Assembly: GCA_910575245.1 (NCBI GenBank) | Contig: CAJTEN010000019.1 | Location: 54,129-118,128 of the forward strand | Source: Clostridia bacterium | GTDB taxonomy: Bacteria > Bacillota > Clostridia > Lachnospirales > Lachnospiraceae | Direction of reading: 5' to 3' | Length of the DNA stretch: 64,000 bases | Part shown: piece by piece, positions 44,651 through 53,376 of the stretch | Layout of the letters: each line of letters begins with the position of its first letter | Numbering within the stretch: the first letter of the stretch is position 1 | Notes under the pieces: generated by a model | Seen by the model: the letters and a program-made list of their open reading frames with translations, nothing else | Databases searched by the model: none | What the model was told of the DNA's origin: nothing | Translations under genes and position numbers: made by a program

Positions 44651-45049
44651 ATGGCTAAAGCAGCAGCAAAATATTATGGAACCGGTAGAAGAAAGAAATC
44701 TGTCGCCAGAGTATATTTAGTACCGGGTAAAGGTGAGATTACGATCAACAAGAGACCGATCGATGATTATTTCGGATTAGAGACACTTAAGGTTATCGTT
44801 CGTCAGCCGCTTGCAGCGACAGACACAGTAGATAAGTTTGATGCTATCGTAACTGTTAAAGGTGGCGGATATACAGGACAGGCAGGCGCCGTAAGACATG
44901 GTATCGCAAGAGCCCTGCTTCAGGCAGATGCTGATTACAGGCCGACCTTAAAGAAGGCAGGTTATCTGACCAGAGATCCTCGTATGAAGGAGAGAAAGAA
45001 ATACGGCCTCAAGGCAGCGAGACGTGCACCGCAGTTCTCCAAGAGATAA
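44651..45049 (+). CDS. rpsI: 30S ribosomal protein S9
   Basis: 132 aa. [16 protein letters not shown] at the start, [19 protein letters not shown] in the middle and the C-terminal tail PQFSKR that reaches the P site. Its last codons lie inside the 20-bp attachment repeat (45,032-45,051); the insertion leaves the protein complete. Confidence 0.98.
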   Translation: MAKAAAKYYGTGRRKKSVARVYLVPGKGEITINKRPIDDYFGLETLKVIVRQPLAATDTVDKFDAIVTVKGGGYTGQAGAVRHGIARALLQADADYRPTLKKAGYLTRDPRMKERKKYGLKAARRAPQFSKR

Positions 45050-45051
45050 TT
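45032..45051 (+). repeat. Attachment site (left) at the rpsI 3' end
   Basis: CAGTTCTCCAAGAGATAATT, repeated exactly and in the same direction at 58120-58139. It bounds a 13,088-bp island. 3' ends of conserved genes, rpsI included, are known integration targets. Confidence 0.88.
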
Positions 45052-45074
45052 ATAGTACAATTAAAGAAATTGGA

Positions 45075-45113
45075 AAAACCCTTGAAAGTCCAGTGTTTTC
45101 AGGGGTTTTCTTT
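45075..45113 (+). terminator. Terminator of the rpsI operon, carried on the island
   Basis: AAAACCCTTGAAA pairs with TTTTCAGGGGTTTT and a T-rich tail follows. It lies inside the attachment repeat, so the island supplies the terminator. A diverged copy follows the repeat at 58,120. Confidence 0.75.
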
Positions 45114-45162
45114 ATGTCTGTGTTTTCTGGAATTGTGATAAAAAGTGCTGAATTTTGAAGCG

Positions 45163-45192
45163 TAGCACACACATAGCACACGAGTAGCACAC
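45163..45192. repeat. Three TAGCACAC repeats at 11-bp spacing (left end of island 1)
   Basis: TAGCACAC at 45163, 45174 and 45185: identical and helically phased. Similar sets lie at 58067-58096 and 58253-58282. Probable arm-type binding sites for an integrase or directionality factor. Confidence 0.72.
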
Positions 45193-45269
45193 AAACGAGA
45201 GCATAAAAATCTTGTGTCTTGCGTAAGACTTTTGTATAATGCGGCTATCAGAAAAAAGGCGGTGTTTTC

Positions 45270-45677
45270 ATGGATAGAACAGCGTATAAAAGCCGGCATA
45301 TCAAAGAGCATTACGATAGAATAAATTTTGTCATACCCAAAGGCGAAAAGGACAGGATAAAGAAAATATGTTCTGAAATAGGGGCAAGTGTCAATGAATA
45401 TCTTTATATGCTTGTGTGTAATGACCTTGCGGACGGTACAAGCAGAATGGCAGAGAAAAAGCAGGGCTTTAATGCAGAACAGGAACGGATGCTTGAAAAG
45501 TGGCAAGTGCCAAGAAAATATTATGAAATGATAGAAGATTTGTCCTATACCAAAGACGAGGGATATTTTATCTATCTGAAAAAGGGCTATGTAAATGACG
45601 TGACAGGCAGCAGGAGCACACATTGCATGAAAACATCAGAAGTAAGGCGGATTATTGGGAAAACGCATAAGCGATAA
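45270..45677 (+). CDS. Ribbon-helix-helix-like DNA-binding protein
   Basis: 135 aa. The first 55 residues (DRINFVIPKGEKDRIKKICSEIGASVNEYLYMLV) follow the Arc/MetJ ribbon-helix-helix pattern: one strand, then two helices. The C-terminal part is alpha/beta and unknown. A broken copy with the same start lies at 58,359 in the second island, which marks it as a core gene of this island family. It may regulate excision or transfer. RBS AAGGCGG. Confidence 0.6.
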   Translation: MDRTAYKSRHIKEHYDRINFVIPKGEKDRIKKICSEIGASVNEYLYMLVCNDLADGTSRMAEKKQGFNAEQERMLEKWQVPRKYYEMIEDLSYTKDEGYFIYLKKGYVNDVTGSRSTHCMKTSEVRRIIGKTHKR

Positions 45678-45835
45678 CAAGCAGAAAGTAATTGCAATTT
45701 GCTCTATGAAAGTTTATAATATCGGTACAAGGCACAAGCAGGGGAGAATAAAACAGAACACTACAGTATACTTTATTGCATTACATTGCTATCCTACTGA
45801 AACTATCAATTTTCAGATTAACGGAGGTATGTAAT

Positions 45836-46102
45836 ATGGCAAGATATTCTTTAAGGACAATCAGAAATAAAGCCTATGAAGCTGGTTACAAAGTAAGCAA
45901 AGGTTTTCAGCATTATTTGTATAATGGTGCAGTTGTAAGAGATTGCAACGGAGAACCATATACTGGATACATTGTTGAAGATTTAAGCACAGGTTTTCTT
46001 GTTTGGGATTGCTACGATTCCAATTATGACCATCTTTGGACATTAGAAGATGTTGAGGAATTTATCAAAGGCGAGTATGAAAAAGCCAAGATAGCATATT
46101 AA
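45836..46102 (+). CDS. Hypothetical protein of the island
   Basis: 88 aa from ATG 45,836 after CGGAGG. Sequence SLRTIRNKAYEAGYKVSKGF, then two aromatic-rich stretches (GYIVEDLSTGFLVWD, YDHLWTLEDVEEFI). I do not recognise the family. A terminator follows at 46,145. Confidence 0.6.
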   Translation: MARYSLRTIRNKAYEAGYKVSKGFQHYLYNGAVVRDCNGEPYTGYIVEDLSTGFLVWDCYDSNYDHLWTLEDVEEFIKGEYEKAKIAY

Positions 46103-46144
46103 CATCAAGATTGTTTAATCTCTGTATAAGTGCATTTTACAAAG

Positions 46145-46180
46145 ACCGTTACCCAAAGTAGGAGGGTAGCGGTTTCTTTT
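46145..46180 (+). terminator. Terminator
   Basis: ACCGTTACCC (46145-46154) pairs with 46164-46173 (one G-U), then TTTCTTTTT. Confidence 0.8.
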
Positions 46181-46253
46181 TGAATGAATAAAGGGCATCT
46201 GCATTTTACAGACACCCTCTAATACGGTTTTATGTAACGGTTATTCCTTATAT

Positions 46254-46421
46254 TTAGAAAATTGTGCCAGACAGCAAGGAATAATCCTTTAAATGCTCTA
46301 AAATGATATTCTGGACATATTCAAGAATGGCAGCAGTATCATAAGAGAAATTATGTTCGTCCAGTGCATCATTATTCAGTAAATCTTCGGCTATTGCCTT
46401 TGCTATGTCAGTTCTATTCAT
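46254..46421 (-). CDS. Small hypothetical protein
   Basis: 55 aa, starting MNRTDIAKAIAEDLLNND and ending LKDYSLLSGTIF; acidic and helical. RBS-like AAAGGCGG lies 11 bases upstream. No family recognised. Confidence 0.4.
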   Translation of the reverse strand: MNRTDIAKAIAEDLLNNDALDEHNFSYDTAAILEYVQNIILEHLKDYSLLSGTIF

Positions 46422-46484
46422 CAGCGACACCGCCTTTCTCTGTCGATAACATACCCATGATAAAGCTATATATGCTTTCGATAG

Positions 46485-46718
46485 TATCAAGGCTTTCAAT
46501 ATCGTATACTTTTTAAATTCAGGCGAAACAATCCTGAAAGATATGCTTATTATGTTGAACAGATGGGAGTAGGTTTTGGATGTAAAAATTCGTCGAAAAC
46601 ACGAGATATTAAAAGGCTGGAGGAAGAACACAAAAAGCGTAGTGAAATTTTGGCAATTCCAGACATAAGGGCAAGGCATAAGGCGATAGCTGAAAATATG
46701 GCCCTGTTTGGACGATAA
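46485..46718 (+). pseudogene. 5'-truncated open frame, unknown origin
   Basis: A frame without a good start reads FRRNNPERYAYYVEQMGVGF and ends KAIAENMALFGR. The Lys/Glu-rich C-terminus looks like a real protein end, so it is probably what remains of a longer gene. An ATG at 46,563 has no RBS. Confidence 0.4.
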
Positions 46719-46742
46719 AGAGAAAACGAGGTAGATCACATT

Positions 46743-47093
46743 ATGGATAAGGACACACTTATAAATAATCTGCTTGCGAATTACGGCAAATATGGCGTTA
46801 CCAGAGCCGAATTAGAACCGATTATAGATGATGGCATACAGAACTATGATTTGTCATTAGAAGCTATCTACAGCGGTTTGAGGATGAGCCTTGCATCTGC
46901 ATTTAATGAGCATGAGTATGTCTCTTTAGATGATGTGATGGCGATAACCGGGGAGAGCCGGGAAGAACTTTTACAGAGGATAGAGCAATGCAGAAAGGAA
47001 TTGATAGAAGCCGGAGAAAACCCGGACGAGTATTTCAAGCCTGTAGAGCCACAGAGGGCAGCAGTTTATTACTTTCCTAACGGTTTACATTAA
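46743..47093 (+). CDS. Hypothetical protein of the island
   Basis: 116 aa, acidic and helical: DKDTLINNLLANYGKYGVTR at the start and a central DDVMAITGESREELLQRIEQ. ACGAGGT before the ATG. Family not recognised; no membrane segment. Confidence 0.55.
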   Translation: MDKDTLINNLLANYGKYGVTRAELEPIIDDGIQNYDLSLEAIYSGLRMSLASAFNEHEYVSLDDVMAITGESREELLQRIEQCRKELIEAGENPDEYFKPVEPQRAAVYYFPNGLH

Positions 47094-47163
47094 CGGAAAT
47101 TATTTAAAAGGATATAAGCAAAGGCAGGGCGTTGATGATTCCCTGCCTTGTGCGTATCATATA

Positions 47164-47508
47164 TTAAAGCGCCAACTTGTATAATGCTAACTGATTAAGA
47201 CTTACACCCTCTTTTTCTGCTTCAATGGCTAATCTTTGATGCAAAGATTTTGGAAGCCTTACAACAAACTTACCGCTGTAATTGTTTGGTGTTTCTGGAA
47301 TTGGTACAGAGAGATTGTTTTCTATTTTTGTTTCGATATATCCTTCCATTGCTTCATTAAGGCTTTCATACAATTCTTCAAGTGTATCACTGGTACTTTG
47401 GCATCCGTCAAGTTCCAAAATTCTGCCATAGAAATAGTGTCCGCTTTCATCGTTCATTTCCTGTACTAATCTTGTATAGGGCAATTTCATATAATCTTTA
47501 ACTTCCAT
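47164..47508 (-). CDS. hicB: HicB family antitoxin
   Basis: 114 aa. A partial RNase-H-like N-terminal domain (YYGRILELDGCQSTSDTLEEL region; here FYGRILELDGC) followed by an RHH-type C-terminus (SGKFVVRLPKSLHQRLAIEA, SLNQLALYKLAL). It neutralises HicA and represses the operon. RBS AAAGGAG. It lies downstream of hicA, the usual order. Confidence 0.88.
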   Translation of the reverse strand: MEVKDYMKLPYTRLVQEMNDESGHYFYGRILELDGCQSTSDTLEELYESLNEAMEGYIETKIENNLSVPIPETPNNYSGKFVVRLPKSLHQRLAIEAEKEGVSLNQLALYKLAL

Positions 47509-47581
47509 GCTTTCCTGCTCCTTTCTGCTTGTTATGCTATGCCAGGATAAGGGGATTATTCCCCTATCCTATTCAGAACAT

Positions 47582-47782
47582 CTACGACATAAGCCTTTTT
47601 AATGGATTTTCTTGTTTTATTGTTATCAAATCCCCAGTTTCTTTATTCAGATAATGCTTATGGCTTCCTTTTTGTCTTGCCGGAATATAGCCGTATGCTG
47701 CTAAAACTTTGTCTATTTCTTCTGGCCGCATTCCATTTGGCTGTTGCTTCATTTTTTCAATTAGCTTTTTTACGTTTGGCAC
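47582..47782 (-). CDS. hicA: HicA family mRNA interferase toxin
   Basis: 66 aa from GTG 47,782, chosen because AAAGGAG stands 9 bases upstream; an ATG seven codons further up lies before that RBS. dsRBD-like fold with the catalytic His in QKGSHKHYLN. It cleaves mRNA when unbound. The end (NPLKRLMS) is short, as usual. Confidence 0.87.
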   Translation of the reverse strand: MPNVKKLIEKMKQQPNGMRPEEIDKVLAAYGYIPARQKGSHKHYLNKETGDLITIKQENPLKRLMS

Positions 47783-47814
47783 TGTGATTATCTCCTTTCC
47801 CACACTATAGTATC

Positions 47815-47832
47815 ATATATAGTACTATATAT
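47815..47832. promoter_or_regulatory. Palindromic operator of hicAB
   Basis: ATATATAGTACTATATAT is a perfect 18-bp palindrome, 33 bp before the hicA start, with further ACTATA repeats beside it. It suits binding by the RHH domain of HicB. Confidence 0.65.
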
Positions 47833-47957
47833 CAATATCAAAATAAAGCATTGTTTCTATGTCTGTTTAGTATCAAAAGTAATGTATGACAAAAAAGTAT
47901 TAAAAGTTATTGACAACAACAATAATAAGAAGTAAAATAGAAGTATCAAAAAAGACG

Positions 47958-48816
47958 AACGATAGAAGTGATACTGAAAGAGAGGGCATTGTTTATGTGT
48001 ACGTATGGATATTGCCGAATAAGTACAAAACAGCAGAGTATTGACAGGCAGATTAGAAATATTAAGGGCAGTTATGATAAGGCTGTGATAATACAGGAAG
48101 TATATACAGGAACAAAGCAGGACAGACCAGAATGGAATAAACTGTATAAGAAAGCCAAAGCAGGAGATACCATTATTTTTGATAGTGTATCACGAATGAG
48201 CAGGAATGAGGATGAGGGTTTTTGTCTGTATGAGGAATTATATAATAAGGGCATAGAGCTTGTATTTCTGAAAGAGCCGCATATCAACACAAGCACATAT
48301 AAGAAAGCATTAGAAAGCAATATATCAATGACTGGAACAAATGTTGACTTTATCTTAGAGGGTGTGAATAAATACCTTATGTCGCTTGCAAAGGAACAGA
48401 TACGGCTTGCTTTTGAACAGTCGGAGAAAGAAGTACAGGACTTGCACCAGAGAACAAAAGAGGGCATAGAAACAGCGAGATTAAACGGTAAGCAGATCGG
48501 ACAGAAGCAGGGGGCAAAGCTGACAACAAAGAAATCTATTGAAGCAAAAAAGCAGATACAGAAGCATAGCAAGGATTTTAATGGAGCATTGTCAGATGCG
48601 GATTGCATGAAGCTGATAGGGCTTGCAAGAAATACATTCTATAAATATAAGAGAGAATTGAAAGCAGAATAAGGATTGTTTAGGCAGGGTTCATAATGGA
48701 CTGCTGCCTTTTGTTTTTGTTCTAAATATCATGCGGTGGGGGTTTTATAGGGAAACGCTGCATAGGGGTAGTTAGCGTCTTTTTCTGCCGGGCATTTTCA
48801 AAAAGGCTTAGTCCTG
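47958..48816. repeat. 859-bp serine recombinase cassette, copy 1
   Basis: This segment reappears with identical length and high similarity at 58578-59436. Similarity starts at AACGATAGAA and ends exactly after GGCTTAGTCCTG at both places; flanks differ. Confidence 0.8.
47995..48672 (+). CDS. Small serine recombinase (resolvase family), copy 1
   Basis: 225 aa. N-terminal resolvase domain: YGYCRISTKQQSIDRQI with the catalytic Ser in the RIS motif near residue 8, then DTIIFDSVSRMSRN. A C-terminal HTH (CMKLIGLARNTFYKYKRE). It has the size of a resolvase/invertase, not of a large serine integrase. Start ATG 47,995 after AGAGAGGG. A second copy is at 58,615. Confidence 0.9.
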   Translation: MCTYGYCRISTKQQSIDRQIRNIKGSYDKAVIIQEVYTGTKQDRPEWNKLYKKAKAGDTIIFDSVSRMSRNEDEGFCLYEELYNKGIELVFLKEPHINTSTYKKALESNISMTGTNVDFILEGVNKYLMSLAKEQIRLAFEQSEKEVQDLHQRTKEGIETARLNGKQIGQKQGAKLTTKKSIEAKKQIQKHSKDFNGALSDADCMKLIGLARNTFYKYKRELKAE

Positions 48817-48870
48817 TTGCCATTCAAAATATTTTTAAAATATGCAAAAAGGCGGTTTTGTGATAAAATA

Positions 48871-48908
48871 AAAGAGAAGTCGTTGCTTTTGTGGGCTGAC
48901 TTCTCTTT
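48871..48908 (+). terminator. Hairpin upstream of the split sigma factor gene
   Basis: An 11-bp perfect stem (AAAGAGAAGTC at 48871-48881 with 48898-48908), loop of 16, T-rich 3' side. It could end recombinase transcripts or attenuate the sigma gene. Confidence 0.5.
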
Positions 48909-48955
48909 ATATCCTGCATCTACTCAAATTATAGCAAAGGGGTAGGTGCATTGCA

Positions 48956-48981
48956 ATGACGAATGAGCAAATTGTTTCTGA
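48956..48981 (+). pseudogene. First codons of the split sigma-70 factor gene
   Basis: ATG 48,956 (GGGGTAGG upstream) encodes MTNEQIVS, then GA of the next codon; the transposon begins at 48,982. Joining to 57,134 gives MTNEQIVSEIRNGYSATDYM with no gap, a convincing reconstruction. Confidence 0.82.
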
Positions 48982-49026
48982 TGTGATATGTTGTGAACTG
49001 TAGATGTAAACATTTCCGTAAAACGC

Positions 49027-49062
49027 TGTATTTTAGCGGAAATGGGCATCTGCTAAAATACA
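49027..49062. repeat. Subterminal hairpin at the transposon left end
   Basis: A perfect 11-bp inverted repeat (TGTATTTTAGC at 49027-49037 with 49052-49062). The 120 bases between it and tnpV are open in one frame but show no family match. Confidence 0.5.
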
Positions 49063-49183
49063 ACATATGCGGCTGGCTCATTTGTGGTGAATGGAAACTT
49101 GCAGATGTTGTGGTAAAGGAAGAAGGTGATAATCCCTTTATTCGTATCTGTAAACAGTTTAGCACAAAGAAAGGCGGTTGTAT

Positions 49184-49537
49184 ATGGAGATTACATATCA
49201 TTGGGAAGGCAACTATCTGCTTCCCGACCTCAAACTTTCGGATACAACGGAGTATCAGATCGGAAGGTATGGACGGATGAGGAAACGTTTTTTGGAAGAA
49301 AACCACAGAGGTATTTATTCGCATATGATTTTGTCGGAAACCTTATGGAAACATCTTGCGGAAATTGATGAAGAATGCAATGAGATGATGGACAGGCTTG
49401 TAAGGCAGATGGCAAAAAATGAGGGTGTAACCGAACGGCTAAAATCTGATGACTGGCTTGGGTGGCTTCAGAAGATGAACAGCATCAGGAGCAGGGCGGA
49501 GGAAGTAGTGCTGCACGATCTGATATATTCCCTTTAG
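49184..49537 (+). CDS. tnpV: Transposon protein TnpV
   Basis: 117 aa from ATG 49,184 (AAAGGCGG upstream). EITYHWEGNYLLPDL, IGRYGRMRKRFLEENHRG, LSETLWKHLAEID and a C-terminal RSRAEEVVLHDLIY agree with TnpV of Tn4451-type elements. Its role is unknown; it is a good marker of this transposon class. Confidence 0.82.
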   Translation: MEITYHWEGNYLLPDLKLSDTTEYQIGRYGRMRKRFLEENHRGIYSHMILSETLWKHLAEIDEECNEMMDRLVRQMAKNEGVTERLKSDDWLGWLQKMNSIRSRAEEVVLHDLIYSL

Positions 49538-49560
49538 TTTTATTCTGGCTTTAAGTTTTG

Positions 49561-49640
49561 TAGCATGAGGCGCAGATGATGTCAAGACACCAGCTCCGCC
49601 TCGCCTGCGGCGGTCTTGACATCATCTGCGCCTCATGCTA
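49561..49640. repeat. Perfect 28-bp inverted repeat
   Basis: The arms at 49561-49588 and 49613-49640 are exact complements, with a 24-base loop; a smaller hairpin (49650-49675) follows. It lies between tnpV and the convergent broken genes. Confidence 0.85.
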
Positions 49641-49786
49641 TGAAGTGGTCAATGGGGGAACAAAGTTCCCCATTGCATTAAAAATGCCAATGGCGGTATT
49701 CTGGAAAAATCAAAATTGGGGATTGACAGGAATTAAAAAATGGCTTATTATTGACAATAAGAAATGGGTTTTCACCGTACATCTTG

Positions 49787-50304
49787 CTACGGCTTGCTCG
49801 TTTCTTTTTTTACTGCCAGAATATCATACAGATATTTTCTGCCATTTTCAGCATGGTTAATCAAAAGCCGGGCATGGAAGATATTGTATCTTACAAGCGT
49901 ATTTTCCTCATAGACCGGGAGGGCAAAACGGACATCATACCTGTACCAGCCGTATTTTGCGTTTTTTTGTGTTTTTCCTTGCGGTTTTCTTCAAAAGCCG
50001 GGTTAGATGCTATCTGGATCAGCTCCGGTATCGCAGTAGCGGCATTTGCTTTCGCTTTTGCATTTGCACCCATAAGGCTTTTACGGCTTTCTGATTCCGT
50101 ATATTCTTCGGGCAGCTCACTTCCGATATAAATGCGTTCCATATTTTCCTCAATCTCGTAATAGTCCCCGACATATCCTTCGAGATACTGCTTTACATCA
50201 TCCCAGTCAATCTGACGCTTGCCCTTGAAACGGATATCGTTAATCAAGACCAGCTTTTTACCGTCCGCATCGGTTATGATATTTACATTCCTGTTTTCAA
50301 TCAT
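49787..50304 (-). pseudogene. Conserved plasmid/ICE protein, frameshifted at an A7 run
   Basis: From ATG 50,304 the frame reads IENRNVNIITDADGKKLVLI and DDVKQYLEGYVGDYYEIEE, a type found on conjugative elements, up to KHKKTQ. The rest continues in another frame (KYGWYRYDVRFALPVYEEN to DILAVKKETSKP, stop at 49,787). One extra A in the seven-T run 49962-49968 restores one frame. Function unknown. It overlaps the gene upstream by 8 bp. Confidence 0.7.
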
Positions 50305-50674
50305 CTCTTTTGTTTCCTTTCTTCTTTTCCCTTGATTTATAGACATTAAACTGGTTCTTGCACTTCTGGCTGCAAAACTCATTCCCTTTCCGGCTTGCGA
50401 CAAAGGCTTTCTGACAGTGTTTGCACATACGCATATCACTGTCTTTATCCGTGAGCATAAAAGAAAAGCACATCTGCACCATGACGAGCAGAGAGTGGAA
50501 ATCCCATACGATGACGGGCGAATCCTTTTCAAGAGCGATCCGATAAGTCGGGGCTATGCCGCCGAAAGCGGAAATGCCCTGACGGTACAGGCTGCGTGTC
50601 TGTTCGTCAATCGTATCATAATCCATGTAATAAAGGAAGCTTGTCATAAAGGTAAACGCCCAGTCGGTAAACTT
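50297..50674 (-). pseudogene. Zinc-knuckle protein truncated by the IS (DUF6076-like)
   Basis: The frame enters from the IS border at 50,674 (KFTDWAFTF) without a start and ends with a four-Cys cluster: CKHCQKAF, then FCSQKCKNQFNVYKSR. The N-terminal part is lost to the IS1634-type insertion. An internal ATG at 50,647 might still be used. Confidence 0.65.
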
Positions 50675-52372
50675 TAGTTCCCGGGAGAAATTCCAACTAC
50701 ATTAATTCATCCCGAGGTAATAATGTTGGAAACTTTATGCCCAACAGTTTGTAAATATCATTGACTTCTTTGACTGGCTCCTGTGGAATGATATTTTGTT
50801 CGTATACCTTACACTTTTGGTTCCTCAATTTCATGAATGCGCCTTCAGGATTTATCCTGTTCCCTTTTTTACGCCGGGACAGGATATCCCTCTGCAGCTT
50901 TTGGAAAATTGCTGTAGCCATGAAAGTCAGCATCAGGTGTCCCCGGAACGTGTCCTCATGCTGGATACGCAATGGCAGCAGGTCCGCATTGTTCTTGCCA
51001 ATGTCAAAGACCTGCTCAACCTGCTGCCTTGTGTAATACAGCGGGAGGATATCCTTTGTCTCCATGTCATCCGAGGAAAGGAGCATAAAAGTCCCCAGTT
51101 TTGCCATACGTGCATCCGTCTCATCTGCGGAAAGCTTATCATCAGTCGCATGGGACATAGCACGCTTGAACTGCTGGCTGCGGCTGTCCATGTCCATGCC
51201 GATATAGGCATAGCCCTTATTCCCATACACATCGACCGCCGTTTTTTTCAGATAGACAAGCCGGTTGCCATAGCGTACGGCATATTTTGAGGAAAGGATA
51301 TCCCCCAGCTCGCTGGCAGCCACCTGTTTGTAGATCTTACGGTTGGGGGCGAGCCTTGTGACAAAGCGTATCCCGTTCCTGTAGAGCTCTTTTACGTTAT
51401 CTTCGCTGAAATAGCCGGCATCGACAATGGCATAGTCAGTTGAGGCGCCATACTGTGACAGCTCGGCCACGGTAGTGCATAATGTGCTGACATCCACGAT
51501 GTTTCCAGGGCAGTACCGGAAATAGACAGGCATGCCGTTGCGGCGGTCTATGACATAGGTCAGGCGGATTTCCATGTTGATATCGCCATTATGGTTGTTC
51601 AGCTGCGTGATGGACATTTTGGAGGCGTTTTCCAGCCCGGTGCTGCCGATCAGGATGCCCGCTGTCTTTTCGCTGCCCCCATAAAGGGCAGAAAGATAAC
51701 TGCTAAAAAATTGCCGTTGGAGTGCTTCCTCCCCAAGCGCAGCCAGGAATTCGCTGACACGCTGGCCCTGCAGTCTTGCGCCCGGGTACAGGAGCCTTGC
51801 ATAATTGCCGGACCACCAGGTATCCGCATAGCAGTATGCCTTTTTATCAGTGAGCATGCGGTAAAAAAGGAGCGAAAACAAAGTATCTCTCTGGAGTGGC
51901 ATTATATCTGAGATCACATGGAAAAAGGGCAGGGTGTGTATATATTGATCCAATACATAGCTGTCTCCAAAGTCAAGGATTAGCTTTTCCGGTGCTGGCT
52001 GCATACCGGCACTGTCAGGGGCTGGGATATCAGCATCCATAAAGCCGTCTTCCAGCGTGTAGCGGAACACTCCTCGTTTGCGGTTTTTGAAAATACCTTT
52101 TTGGACATCGATAACCCGGCCAAGGTTTTCAATACGCTGTTGTTTGACTTTGCTGCCTTCCCTGGTACTTTCAACAACGGTTGCATAAACCGCTCCATTG
52201 GCCTTTGGCGTTGAGTATGCAATGTAAGCCATCCTGCTCATCCTCCTGTGTAGTTGGAATAATTACAACTACATTATAACAGGATTAAGGCAAGCATTCA
52301 ACCTAAAGTATTGTATTTACTGGTAATTTTACCACCTTCTTCCAATTGTAGTTGGAAAAGTAGTGGGAACTA
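50675..52372 (-). mobile_element. IS1634-family insertion sequence
   Basis: About 1.70 kb. The ends share TAGTTCCC and TTCCAACTACA as imperfect inverted repeats (left from 50,675, right to 52,372). No target duplication could be identified, so the exact borders are uncertain by a base or two. Confidence 0.75.
50697..52232 (-). CDS. IS1634-family DDE transposase
   Basis: 511 aa from ATG 52,232 (GGAGG 9 bases before); an ATG three codons up sits on the RBS. IS4-superfamily features: GILIGSTGLENASKM region (first Asp replaced or displaced, uncertain), DYAIVDAGYFSEDNV with a probable catalytic Asp, and YYTRQQVEQVFDIGKNN with the Y-(2)-R-(3)-E signature. Full length, likely active. Confidence 0.88.
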   Translation of the reverse strand: MAYIAYSTPKANGAVYATVVESTREGSKVKQQRIENLGRVIDVQKGIFKNRKRGVFRYTLEDGFMDADIPAPDSAGMQPAPEKLILDFGDSYVLDQYIHTLPFFHVISDIMPLQRDTLFSLLFYRMLTDKKAYCYADTWWSGNYARLLYPGARLQGQRVSEFLAALGEEALQRQFFSSYLSALYGGSEKTAGILIGSTGLENASKMSITQLNNHNGDINMEIRLTYVIDRRNGMPVYFRYCPGNIVDVSTLCTTVAELSQYGASTDYAIVDAGYFSEDNVKELYRNGIRFVTRLAPNRKIYKQVAASELGDILSSKYAVRYGNRLVYLKKTAVDVYGNKGYAYIGMDMDSRSQQFKRAMSHATDDKLSADETDARMAKLGTFMLLSSDDMETKDILPLYYTRQQVEQVFDIGKNNADLLPLRIQHEDTFRGHLMLTFMATAIFQKLQRDILSRRKKGNRINPEGAFMKLRNQKCKVYEQNIIPQEPVKEVNDIYKLLGIKFPTLLPRDELM

Positions 52373-52402
52373 TAGATTATTTATAAATGGAGATTCCATT
52401 AG

Positions 52403-52696
52403 TTTTTCTATATCAGTTTTTGCTGTGGGAAATTGTTTTTATCTGAAAAAGAATTAGAAAGCATTTTAGATGATCCTGAGCTTTTAGATGGGGCAAATAA
52501 ATTTATAGATTCACATAGATATCTTTTTAAATTTGAAGCGAATCGATTGTCTCTTATGCATGATAGCTTTAATACTTATATACGAACCAAAGTTACGACT
52601 TATGAATACCGTAAGAGAAAAACACTGAAATTGATTAAGAGCAGCTTGTTATCTGGTTCATCAGAGTATATGTTGCGTATGAAATACATTGAATGA
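52403..52696 (+). pseudogene. 3' remnant of a large protein, possibly a STAND-type NTPase
   Basis: Open from just inside the IS border with no good start (only TTG 52,433). FKFEANRLSLMHDSFNTYIR resembles the winged-helix end of NACHT/STAND NTPases, where a histidine-Asp-Ser-Phe stretch is common. Most of the gene is gone. Assignment weak. Confidence 0.4.
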
Positions 52697-52699
52697 AAT

Positions 52700-53376
52700 G
52701 TGGGTACATTCCCCGCCCCTTGGGGCGCAAGCAAACTTTAACAGGATAGAAAAGCATGATACAATGTAGAGAAAAAGGAGAAGTGTAGATTGAGTGAGGC
52801 TATACACAAATCACACAATGTATCAAAGCTGATGTATCATTTCGTATTACCGACAAAGTATCGGAGAGTAGTAGTAAGTGAAGAGGTAGAAAAGGTAATA
52901 AAAGAAACCTGTATAGAGATAAGTGAAAGGTATGAGCTAATCTTTTTGGAAATAGGTGCGGATAAAGATCATGTACATTTTTTAGTGCAGTCAGCACCGA
53001 ATTATAGTCCGACACAACTTGTAAAGATAGTGAAAAGCATAACAGCGCGGGAGGTATTTAGGAGATGCCCAGATGTGAAGAAAAAATTATGGGGAGGGAA
53101 TTTCTGGTCATCAGGGTATTATGTATCAACAGTAAGTGAGCATGGAAATGAGAAAGCAATAGCAAACTATGTAAAAAACCAAGGAGACGAGTATCGGAAG
53201 CTATATCGAAATAATGAGATGGAAGGACAGATGAACCTGTTTGATTATGAGTAGAGGCAGAGACAAGGAAATCCGCATACCCCGCTTTTGAGGGAGCAGA
53301 GCGAGCGAAAAAGTCAAGTGCTGTGAGAGGCGACGTAGGAGCCGCTCACAGTGCTTGAGTGCTTGCACCGGGGTAG
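52700..53376 (+). mobile_element. IS200/IS605-type element
   Basis: A Y1 transposase gene with hairpins at each side: CGCCCCTTGGGGCG (52714-52727) and a long stem at about 53313-53357 (AAGTGCTGTGAG with CTCACAGTGCTTG). Such elements have no terminal inverted repeats or duplications, so the borders are approximate. Confidence 0.72.
52790..53254 (+). CDS. tnpA: IS200/IS605 family Y1 transposase TnpA
   Basis: 154 aa from TTG 52,790 (AAGGAG 9 bases upstream; no ATG fits). HUH motif in DKDHVHFLVQ, catalytic Tyr probably in IANYVKNQG. It cuts single-stranded DNA at the element ends. No tnpB accompanies it. Confidence 0.9.
   Translation: MSEAIHKSHNVSKLMYHFVLPTKYRRVVVSEEVEKVIKETCIEISERYELIFLEIGADKDHVHFLVQSAPNYSPTQLVKIVKSITAREVFRRCPDVKKKLWGGNFWSSGYYVSTVSEHGNEKAIANYVKNQGDEYRKLYRNNEMEGQMNLFDYE

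Noticed and set aside
47995..48672. The 225-aa serine recombinase as the integrase of the rpsI island
   Set aside because: Resolvase-sized proteins lack the large C-terminal domain of serine integrases. The long identical core and phased arm-like repeats point to a tyrosine integrase, which is not in view.
49576..49860. A plus-strand 94-codon frame over the 28-bp inverted repeat
   Set aside because: It merely reads through the repeat and two hairpins, has no RBS, and runs antisense to a recognisable gene.
52403..52696. The NTPase remnant as a functional short gene from TTG 52,433
   Set aside because: No usable RBS, and the frame starts at an IS border; a remnant is likelier.
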